From contig CALFGH010000145.1 in NCBI GenBank assembly GCA_937958315.1, positions 1 through 11,537 of the forward strand: a stretch of DNA of 11,537 nt, in the 5' to 3' direction. Origin of the DNA: an uncultured Collinsella sp. (GTDB lineage: Bacteria > Actinomycetota > Coriobacteriia > Coriobacteriales > Coriobacteriaceae). The notes beneath the pieces are model-generated. The model was given only the letters and a program-made list of their open reading frames with translations. It made no database searches and was not told the origin of the DNA. The position numbers and the translations under genes are program-made. Below, piece by piece: positions 6,291-11,537 of this stretch. The stretch's first letter is position 1. Every line of letters starts with the position of its first letter.

Positions 6291-6367
6291 GGCCCGTTCG
6301 TCTAGCGGTTTAGGACGCCGCCCTCTCAAGGCGGAGATCACCAGTTCGAATCTGGTACGGGCTACCA
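6291..6367 (+). tRNA. tRNA-Glu (anticodon CUC), first copy
   Basis: Folds into a complete cloverleaf of 77 bases with an encoded 3' CCA. The anticodon stem CCGCC/GGCGG closes the loop CTCTCAA, giving anticodon CUC, which reads GAG (Glu). The T arm has CCAG-TTCGAAT-CTGG. The acceptor stem pairs GGCCCGT with ACGGGCT, so the first pair is a G-U wobble instead of the common G-C; the discriminator base is A. GAG is a frequent Glu codon in the genes of this window. It is identical to the copy at 6390. Confidence 0.96.
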
Positions 6368-6389
6368 CTTCTTTTCTGCTGAGGCTTAT

Positions 6390-6466
6390 GGCCCGTTCGT
6401 CTAGCGGTTTAGGACGCCGCCCTCTCAAGGCGGAGATCACCAGTTCGAATCTGGTACGGGCTACCA
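6390..6466 (+). tRNA. tRNA-Glu (anticodon CUC), second copy
   Basis: A base-for-base copy of the tRNA at 6291, again 77 bases with encoded CCA and anticodon CUC. A 22-base spacer separates the two, and both sit between one promoter and one terminator, so they are probably processed from a single transcript. The duplication doubles the gene dose for reading GAG codons. The spacers outside the mature tRNAs differ, so only the tRNA itself is repeated. Confidence 0.96.
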
Positions 6467-6476
6467 TGTTTTAGAT

Positions 6477-6508
6477 ACCCGGTCTTTCGTAAGAAAGCCG
6501 GGTTTTTT
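6477..6508 (+). terminator. Rho-independent terminator of the tRNA-Glu pair
   Basis: ACCCGG and CTTTC (6477-6488, with T6483 bulged) pair with GAAAG and CCGGGT (6493-6503) around a GTAA tetraloop. A run of six T (6503-6508) follows. Confidence 0.9.
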
Positions 6509-6578
6509 ATTGCAACTAGTCTGGTCTGTTAATCCCATTTGCCTCATAGCTTTACGTTTTGCTCATCTCCCATACGGG

Positions 6579-6584
6579 TACAAT
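6579..6584 (+). promoter_or_regulatory. Possible -10 box upstream of the flippase-like gene
   Basis: TACAAT matches the -10 consensus at 5 of 6 positions and lies 33 bases before the start codon, after the tRNA terminator. No convincing -35 box is seen; TTTTGC (6557-6562), 16 bases upstream, is weak. Confidence 0.4.
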
Positions 6585-6617
6585 AGGCCAGATACTTTGA
6601 CGGTCAGAAGGAGCCTC

Positions 6618-7910
6618 ATGACGGAGTCCTCTCAGCATAGCCCAAAGCCCCAGGTCGAGGTTTCTGGTGGCGATGACAACAAGAGCGCGCGTCGCGGCGC
6701 TATTTTTATCGGCGTTGTGCTGATCGGCTATATCGTCTATCTGGTCGTGACCGGGCAGATGGGGCAGTTTTGGGCCGCTATGTCCAGCGTTCAGATGTCC
6801 TGGCTTTTTGCTGCATGCTTTTGCATGTTTCTGTATCTCGTTTTTGGCATCGTGGCGTACGCGATCGCCGTTTGGCTCGACCCCGAATCGCCCGTCGGTA
6901 TCCGCGACCTCATTTCGGTCGAGGCGAGCGGCATCTTCTTTGGCAACCTGACGCCCATGATGATGGGCTCTACGCCTGCCCAGATTTACCGCCTGACCAA
7001 AGCCGGCCAAAACGTGGGCGAAGCAGGTGCCACGCAGTTCACGCGCTTTATCGTGTATCAGTTTGGCCTGGTGGCATGGGGTGCCATTTTGCTGCTCGCC
7101 CGCATGCCGTTTTTCGCCGAGCGCTATGGTGACATGACGCTGCTATGCGTCTTTAGCTTTGGCGGCCACTGCTGCATCCTGCTCGGCATCTTTGCCGTGG
7201 CGTTGATGCCCAAGACCGTCACGCGCGTCGCACATTGCATCATCAATTGGCTCGAGCGCGTGGGCGTCTCCGCCACTAAGATCGAGGACTGGCGCACCTT
7301 TGTCGATGGTGAGATCTACTCGTTCTCCGAGAAATTCAAACTCTCTGCCGGTCATTTTTCGTCCATGCTGCTCACGGTTGTCATCACCATGCTGCAGCTG
7401 GCGTTTTTCTACCTGGTTCCGTACTTTTTGATGCTCTCCTTTGGCCACCACGAAGTCGACTTTTTCTCGGTCATGGCCGCGAGCGCCTTTGTCCAGCTGC
7501 TGAGCTCCGCCGTTCCGCTGCCCGGCGGCACCGGTGGCGCCGAGGGCGGCTTCGCGTTGTTTTTGGGTCACTTTTTTGGCACGGCCTCGACTGCCGGCTA
7601 TCTGCTGTGGCGTCTGATCACCTTTATCGCGCCGACTATTTTGGCCGCCCCGCTGTTGGGCCTTAAGAGCGCTCATAACGAGAGTATCCATGCGCGCTGG
7701 GACCGTGTGATGCGAAAGCTCGGACGTGCGCCTCAGACGCCTTCTACGCCCGTTAAGGCACATCCTGCGTGCCAGGTTACCGTGGATCCCAATCAGCATG
7801 CTCAAAAGGCCGCTGTGGTCTCTAAGCCGGCACGGAAGACCTACGTTCGTCAGACTGGTGACGGCATCCGCGTTTCCCCTGCGGCGCTCAATAAAAAGAA
7901 GCGGCCCTAG
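6618..7910 (+). CDS. Flippase-like integral membrane protein (LPG synthase TM / UPF0104 family)
   Basis: A 430-residue multi-pass membrane protein of the family that includes AglD-like proteins and the flippase half of MprF. Such proteins are thought to move lipids or lipid-linked precursors across the membrane; the substrate here is unknown. Hydrophobic segments lie roughly at 28-45, 61-85, 143-163, 173-197, 250-274, 285-300 and 325-348. The family hallmark PLPGGTGGAEGG is at 300-311, and FGNLTPMMMGSTPAQ is near 108-122. A hydrophilic N-terminus (1-26) and a basic, proline-containing tail of about 80 residues (351-430, ending KKKRP) are probably cytoplasmic. The ATG at 6618 has AAGGAG (6608-6613); the frame is open upstream to 6510, but that part crosses the probable promoter. 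The gene stands alone, with no glycosyltransferase neighbour to suggest the lipid. Confidence 0.83.
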   Translation: MTESSQHSPKPQVEVSGGDDNKSARRGAIFIGVVLIGYIVYLVVTGQMGQFWAAMSSVQMSWLFAACFCMFLYLVFGIVAYAIAVWLDPESPVGIRDLISVEASGIFFGNLTPMMMGSTPAQIYRLTKAGQNVGEAGATQFTRFIVYQFGLVAWGAILLLARMPFFAERYGDMTLLCVFSFGGHCCILLGIFAVALMPKTVTRVAHCIINWLERVGVSATKIEDWRTFVDGEIYSFSEKFKLSAGHFSSMLLTVVITMLQLAFFYLVPYFLMLSFGHHEVDFFSVMAASAFVQLLSSAVPLPGGTGGAEGGFALFLGHFFGTASTAGYLLWRLITFIAPTILAAPLLGLKSAHNESIHARWDRVMRKLGRAPQTPSTPVKAHPACQVTVDPNQHAQKAAVVSKPARKTYVRQTGDGIRVSPAALNKKKRP

Positions 7911-7963
7911 GATTCAGCGTGCGAGTCGTGCGTTCTTGATGACGCTCGTCATTGCGAGGTGAG

Positions 7964-7993
7964 TTGTAGGATAATCCTCTTACGTTGATTATC
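7964..7993 (+). promoter_or_regulatory. Probable promoter with overlapping operator of the TetR gene
   Basis: GATAATC (7970-7976) and GATTATC (7987-7993) form a perfect inverted repeat with a 10-base spacer. Inside the same stretch TTGTAG (7964-7969) and GATTAT (7987-7992) are spaced by 17 bases like -35 and -10 boxes. A dimeric repressor bound here would cover the promoter, which fits autoregulation by the TetR protein encoded just downstream. A nested palindrome AGGAT-A-ATCCT (7968-7978) is also present. No binding evidence exists; this is inferred from position and symmetry. Confidence 0.5.
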
Positions 7994-7994
7994 T

Positions 7995-8021
7995 CCCACA
8001 TGTAGAGGACTTACAGGTGGG
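7995..8021 (+). other. Leader hairpin before the TetR gene
   Basis: CCCACATGTA (7995-8004) and TACAGGTGGG (8012-8021) pair at 9 of 10 positions around a 7-base loop. It lies between the candidate promoter and the ribosome binding site AAGGGGA (8033-8039). It could be a second operator-like dyad or an mRNA stem. No T-run follows. Confidence 0.45.
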
Positions 8022-8046
8022 CTGTTGACATGAAGGGGACACGTCC

Positions 8047-8658
8047 ATGGCTACCACCAAACCGCGCCTTGACCGTCGTATCGTCCGTAGTCGCAATGCG
8101 ATTCTTTCGGCGTTTGAGCGACTGCTCATGGAAAAGCCCCTGGCCGATATTACGGTGAGCGCCATCGCGCGCGAGGCAAATGTCGACCGTAAGACCTTCT
8201 ACGTGCACTTTGGCACGGTCGACGGCTTGCTCGACGCCATTGCCGTCGATGTGGTCGAGATGATCGTCGATTCAGTCGAGAAGACGCTTTCCTCCATGGG
8301 CGGCGACACCAACGAGCGCGCACTTGGCGCTGCGGCGTCCTTTTTCAAGACCGTTAACGAGGCGCTGTGCAACAACCTGGTGCTTAATCGCCAGTTGATC
8401 GAAAACATTCCGCTCGACGACTTTATGGCTCGTCTGCGTGTGCCGCTCGAGCACGAGATCGCTGAGCGCGATCTGCTGCCCGAGGGTCTAAAGGACGAGA
8501 TGTTCGATTACTACCTGGCGTTTTTGCTGTCTGGCATTATCGGCATCTATCGCACGTGGGCGTTGTCCGATGGCTCGGTTCCCATCGAGCGCGTCTCGGC
8601 GGTCGCCAACGACCTGACTCTCAACGGTCTATCCAGCCTGGAATCTCGTTTCGAATAG
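8047..8658 (+). CDS. TetR/AcrR-family transcriptional regulator
   Basis: A 203-residue DNA-binding regulator, expected to act as a dimer and to lose or change DNA binding when a small ligand binds. The N-terminal helix-turn-helix is at about 34-55, with the typical TVSAIAREANVDRKTFYVHF. The C-terminal part contains DYYLAFLLSGIIGIYRTW (154-171), which resembles the TetR_C_8 type of ligand/dimer domain seen in DhaS-like regulators. The ATG at 8047 has AAGGGGA 7 bases upstream. A dyad in its probable promoter suggests self-regulation. It lies downstream of the flippase-like gene on the same strand and faces the ABC export operon tail to tail. Control of the flippase or the exporter is possible, but the layout does not show it. 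Family is secure; target and ligand are unknown. Confidence 0.9.
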   Translation: MATTKPRLDRRIVRSRNAILSAFERLLMEKPLADITVSAIAREANVDRKTFYVHFGTVDGLLDAIAVDVVEMIVDSVEKTLSSMGGDTNERALGAAASFFKTVNEALCNNLVLNRQLIENIPLDDFMARLRVPLEHEIAERDLLPEGLKDEMFDYYLAFLLSGIIGIYRTWALSDGSVPIERVSAVANDLTLNGLSSLESRFE

Positions 8659-8675
8659 CACTAGCGCCTTATCCT

Positions 8676-8751
8676 CCCTGAGTTGCGGTGAAATAAGGAC
8701 TGAATGGTCTTCTAGCGGCCTAAACAGTCCCTATTTCACCGCAACTCAGGG
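8676..8751. repeat. Long near-perfect inverted repeat between convergent genes
   Basis: Arms 8676-8702 and 8725-8751 are 27 bases each and match at 26 positions; the one mismatch is A8696 against C8731. The centre is 22 bases. The repeat starts 18 bases after the TetR stop codon and ends 8 bases before the permease stop codon, filling the convergent gap. It could act as a bidirectional transcription barrier, but there is no T-run at either end. Its arm sequence differs from the repeat after cca, though the architecture is similar. Confidence 0.85.
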
Positions 8752-8759
8752 TTGAGGTT

Positions 8760-9974
8760 CTACTGGTAGCGCAGGCACTCGACTGGATCGAGCTTTGCGG
8801 CGCGGCGGGCGGGGTAGAAGCCAAAGATCACGCCGATGCCAACCGATACGGCAAACGCGATCAACACGGTCGTAATGGAGAAGCTCGGCGTGATCGTCCC
8901 GGTGGCTCCGAACTCGCTCATAATGCCCGAGTTGGCGGCAAAGAACGTGAGCCCCCAGGCCAGCAGATAGCCAATCACGACACCTAAAATGCCGCCGGTG
9001 ATGCACAGCGCCGAGGATTCGGCCAAAAACTGGGCCGTGATATCGCGTCGGCTTGCGCCCAGAGCGCGGCGAATACCGATCTCGCGAATGCGCTCGGTCA
9101 CGTTGGTGAGCATCATGTTCATAATGCCGATACCGCCGACTAAAAGTGAGATGCCAGCAACGGCGCCCATGATGAGCGAGAAGGCGCCCATAAAGGAGTT
9201 GAGGGCATCGATAGCGCTCTTCATGGAGCTTGCCGACACGCTGTCGTACTCGTCGTCCTCCGAGATGCCCTTCATGCTGCGCACCTTGGACTCGATCGTC
9301 TTGCAGAGCTCGTCCATATCGGTGCCCTCGGCGGCGAGTGCCGTCACACTGGGAAACGATGGATTGTCATCGCCGAAAAGCTCGGCGATCGTTTCTCGTG
9401 GCATGTACAGGCTCAGCGAGCCCATGGAGTCGTTGCCGCCGTCGATGACGCCAATAATCTGCACGTCTCCGCTCGAAACCTTGATGGTCTTGCCAATCGC
9501 GTCCTGTTCGTTGCCGTACAGTTGATCGGCGCCGCCGCGGCCAATGAGCGCTACGCGCGCGCCGGATTTGGACTCGATGTCGTTATAGGTGCGACCGGCA
9601 ACGATCTTGCTGGCGCCCACGGCATCGAGCATGTCACTATCGACACCTTGGGCCATGACGGTATAGCTCTTATCCCCAACTTTGTACTCGGAATAGGCGC
9701 TGTCGACGATGCCGATCTGCTCGATTTGCGGCACCGTCTTGCGCAGCTTCTCGACATCCGAATCGGTGAGCTCTTGGGACGAGTAGATCTGCACCATGCG
9801 GGCCGCGTTGAGGCCCAAGCTGTTGACCAAGCTGTTTTGGATGCCGCCGATGAGCGAGGTCATGGCTATGACCGAGGCGATGCCAATGACGATGCCCAGG
9901 ATGGTGAGCAGGCTACGTCCCTTGTTGGCCTCGAGCGAGTGCAGGGCTTCTTGGACAAGATCGCGGGTGCTCAT
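8760..9974 (-). CDS. ABC transporter permease, MacB/FtsX type
   Basis: A 404-residue membrane subunit of a MacB-type exporter; such proteins drive export by a mechanical motion, not through a classical channel. TM1 is at about 21-40, after a short cytoplasmic N-terminus. A large extracytoplasmic MacB core domain (about 45-260) follows, then three TM segments at about 262-288, 322-345 and 368-387. The family marks GGIGIMNMMLTNVTERIREI and GIRRALGASRRDI follow TM2, and the end PARRAAKLDPVECLRYQ is typical. The ATG at 9974 has AAAGGAG (9982-9988 on +) 7 bases away and overlaps the ATPase stop by ATGA, which indicates translational coupling; a longer frame to 10010 is less likely. The ATPase and permease are separate genes, unlike the fused MacB of Gram-negatives. 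The substrate is unknown: antimicrobial peptides, lipopeptides or drugs are candidates. Confidence 0.92.
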   Translation of the reverse strand: MSTRDLVQEALHSLEANKGRSLLTILGIVIGIASVIAMTSLIGGIQNSLVNSLGLNAARMVQIYSSQELTDSDVEKLRKTVPQIEQIGIVDSAYSEYKVGDKSYTVMAQGVDSDMLDAVGASKIVAGRTYNDIESKSGARVALIGRGGADQLYGNEQDAIGKTIKVSSGDVQIIGVIDGGNDSMGSLSLYMPRETIAELFGDDNPSFPSVTALAAEGTDMDELCKTIESKVRSMKGISEDDEYDSVSASSMKSAIDALNSFMGAFSLIMGAVAGISLLVGGIGIMNMMLTNVTERIREIGIRRALGASRRDITAQFLAESSALCITGGILGVVIGYLLAWGLTFFAANSGIMSEFGATGTITPSFSITTVLIAFAVSVGIGVIFGFYPARRAAKLDPVECLRYQ

Positions 9975-10744
9975 GCCTCTGCTCCTTTCGGCGGTGTAGA
10001 AGGTGCGCAAATCGCTGGTAGGTTGCTGACGGCTCCGCGTAGCGTATTCGGCGCATGTGCGATATATGCGCCGTCATGGATTCGCCCGTCGCGGATAGTC
10101 ACGGCATGGTCGGCCTCGGCAGCAATGCCCGGGTCGTGCGTGATGAGTACGATGGTCTTGCCTCGTTCTTGGAGCTTATGGAAGGTTTCCATGACGAGTG
10201 CCCCGGTTGTCGAGTCTAGGTTTCCCGTGGGCTCGTCGGCCAGGATGATGGGCGGATCGTTGACGAGGGCGCGCGCGATGGCAACGCGCTGCATCTGTCC
10301 ACCAGAGAGTTCTGATATGCGGTGGTCCCAATGGTCGACCGGTAGCGTGACGGCTTGCAGTGCGTGCACGGCGCGCATCTCGCGCTGGTTGCGCGGCACA
10401 TTGGTGTAGGACAGCGGCAGCATGACGTTTTCGATAACCGACAGACGCGGCAGCAGGTTGAAACTCTGAAAGACAAAGCCGATGCTCAGCGCACGCACCT
10501 CGGTGAGCTCATCATCGTCGAGTTCGGCGACATTGAGGCCCTGCAGGTAATAGTCGCCCGCCGTCGGTTTGTCCAAGCAACCCAGGATGTTCATGAGCGT
10601 CGACTTGCCTGAGCCCGAGGGGCCGGTGATGGCGACGAACTCACCGGGGTCCACCGCCAGGCTCACATTGTGCAGGATGTGAGCGCAACCGGCCTCGCTC
10701 TCAAAGATGCGGTGCACGTTGCGGATGTCGATGACGGGGCGCAT
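9971..10744 (-). CDS. ABC transporter ATP-binding protein, MacB/LolD type
   Basis: The cytoplasmic ATPase that powers the adjacent permease. In 257 residues it shows Walker A GPSGSGKST (41-49), the Q-loop at Gln93 in FVFQSFNLLPR, the signature LSGGQ (146-150), Walker B IILADEP with Asp170 and the catalytic Glu171, the D-loop GNLD (174-177) and the H-loop His203. All residues needed for ATP hydrolysis are present. About 30 residues follow the core (from about 226) and have no motif I recognise; the family often ends earlier. The ATG at 10744 shares its A with the stop of the adaptor gene, and the ribosome binding site GAGGG lies inside the adaptor end. The 3' end overlaps the permease start by 4 bases. 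Tight coupling of the three genes supports one complex. Confidence 0.95.
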   Translation of the reverse strand: MRPVIDIRNVHRIFESEAGCAHILHNVSLAVDPGEFVAITGPSGSGKSTLMNILGCLDKPTAGDYYLQGLNVAELDDDELTEVRALSIGFVFQSFNLLPRLSVIENVMLPLSYTNVPRNQREMRAVHALQAVTLPVDHWDHRISELSGGQMQRVAIARALVNDPPIILADEPTGNLDSTTGALVMETFHKLQERGKTIVLITHDPGIAAEADHAVTIRDGRIHDGAYIAHAPNTLRGAVSNLPAICAPSTPPKGAEA

Positions 10745-11537
10745 TACATGCCCTCGTCGGCAGGCATGCCGCCGCCGTCTGCCGTCATGCCCGCGCCGGT
10801 ATCCATAACGATAGTGTCGCCATCGCGTAGCTTGGTAACCGGCACCTCGGGGTTGATTTCGTTGCCCTGGTCGTCGCGCTTGACCTGCGTCTTACCGACC
10901 ACGGCGTCGTTGTCGTTTTGCGTCACGACAGTCACCTTCACGCGGCGCGTCTCCTTGCCTTCGTCATCGGTGGCCACGTTGACGTAATAGTGCTCGCCGT
11001 CCTCGGTCATCAACGCCATGGTGGGCACCATGACCACGTCGTCAAGCTGCTCGGTTACCACCGAGGCCTCGGCAGTCATACCGGGCTTAAGGCGGCTATC
11101 GGGTGCCTCGATGAGGATGTCGACGTTAAAGGTCACGCTTCCGCCACCACCGTTGGCGGCGTCGGAGTTTGCCACCAATGCGATAGCCGTGACGGTGCCC
11201 TGGCTCACGATATCGGGAAACGCGGGATAGGTAACGTTGGCGCTCTGGCCCACGGCGATCTTGGCGATGTCCTTTTCGCCCACCTGAACCGTCACCTTCA
11301 TCTTGGAAAGGTCGGCGATCTGCATGCATTGCTTGCCACCGCTTGTGTCGCCTTCGCCCATGACCATGCCTCCGGTCACCGTGGCGCCCACTTTGGCGTT
11401 GAGCTCGACGATGCTACCCGAACTGGGGGCCTTTACGGTGCGTTCGGCCGCCTTGGCGTTTGCCTGGTCCAGGGTTGCCTGGGCCGAGGCGAGATTGCGC
11501 TGGGCGCTCGAGACGGCGCTGGCGTCGGCGGTTGCGT
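10744..11537 (-). CDS. MacA/HlyD-family adaptor subunit of the ABC exporter (5' end outside the window)
   Basis: The membrane-fusion/adaptor partner of the MacB-type ABC pair, expected to be N-terminally anchored and extracytoplasmic. The 263 visible residues are the C-terminal part and the N-terminus is cut by the window edge. In order they show the end of an alanine-rich coiled-coil helix (SSAQRNLASAQATLDQANAK), the returning half of the lipoyl domain (TVKAPSSGSIVELNAKVGA), a beta-barrel region (MQIADLSKMKVTVQVGEKD) and a membrane-proximal region around LKPGMTAEASVVTEQ. The extreme C-terminus is rich in Gly, Met and acidic residues. The frame is open to the edge, so a GTG at 11391 is not the start. 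The stop TAA shares one base with the ATPase start. In a single-membrane cell the nearest known model is the YknXYZ-type exporter of Bacillus, not a tripartite efflux pump. Confidence 0.88.
   Translation of the reverse strand, partial: ATADASAVSSAQRNLASAQATLDQANAKAAERTVKAPSSGSIVELNAKVGATVTGGMVMGEGDTSGGKQCMQIADLSKMKVTVQVGEKDIAKIAVGQSANVTYPAFPDIVSQGTVTAIALVANSDAANGGGGSVTFNVDILIEAPDSRLKPGMTAEASVVTEQLDDVVMVPTMALMTEDGEHYYVNVATDDEGKETRRVKVTVVTQNDNDAVVGKTQVKRDDQGNEINPEVPVTKLRDGDTIVMDTGAGMTADGGGMPADEGM

Noticed and set aside
6172..6474. A + strand open frame with an internal protein repeat, and its - strand counterpart (6285-6467)
   Set aside because: The protein repeat is only the translation of the two identical tRNA-Glu genes.
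7939..7952. Short stem ATGAC/GTCAT after the flippase-like gene as a terminator
   Set aside because: It is only 5 bp with a 4-base loop, and no T-run follows.
9975..10010. A 12-residue N-terminal extension of the permease
   Set aside because: The ATG at 9974 has a strong ribosome binding site and a typical ATGA overlap; the extension has neither.
9522..10409. A 295-codon + strand open frame opposite the permease and ATPase
   Set aside because: It is antisense to two unmistakable transporter genes, spans their junction and shows no recognisable domain.
1..11537. CRISPR arrays, transposases, phage genes or toxin-antitoxin pairs
   Set aside because: I looked on both strands and saw no spaced direct-repeat array or matching protein motifs.

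Overview
The window looks like chromosomal DNA from a Coriobacteriia-type high-GC Gram-positive bacterium, most likely Collinsella or a close relative. This is an inference from gene content, GC-ending codons and protein style; no rRNA or marker search was possible. Nothing shows a phage, plasmid, CRISPR array or insertion sequence.

Left part (1-4531), all on the + strand: the general sugar phosphotransferase (PTS) proteins HPr (ptsH) and Enzyme I (ptsI), then two paralogous PfkB-family kinases of the 1-phosphofructokinase type. ptsH, ptsI and the first kinase look co-transcribed. A terminator-like hairpin between ptsH and ptsI could lower ptsI expression. A strong terminator follows the first kinase. 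The second kinase has its own promoter and terminator. HPr and Enzyme I carry phosphate from PEP to sugar-specific EII proteins, none of which is in the window. The kinases would turn the PTS product fructose-1-phosphate, or a related sugar phosphate, into a bisphosphate for glycolysis. Both kinases carry Cys-Ala-Gly-Asp where the family normally has Gly-Ala-Gly-Asp.

Middle part (4532-6508), + strand: a tRNA nucleotidyltransferase with an HD domain (cca), a long imperfect inverted repeat that starts inside its stop codon, then two identical tandem tRNA-Glu(CUC) genes with a near-consensus promoter and a clear terminator.

Right part (6509-11537): a flippase-like multi-pass membrane protein (LPG synthase/UPF0104 family) and a TetR-family regulator, both on +. 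The regulator has an inverted repeat inside its probable promoter. Facing it on the - strand is a three-gene MacA/MacB-type ABC export operon: an adaptor cut by the window edge, an ATPase and a permease, joined by 1-base and 4-base overlaps. A second long inverted repeat fills the gap between the convergent regulator and permease genes.

Most genes are conventional. The features most worth a second look are the two long intergenic inverted repeats, the altered active-site motif in both sugar kinases, the RNA structures around ptsI and the first kinase, and the candidate operator of the TetR gene.
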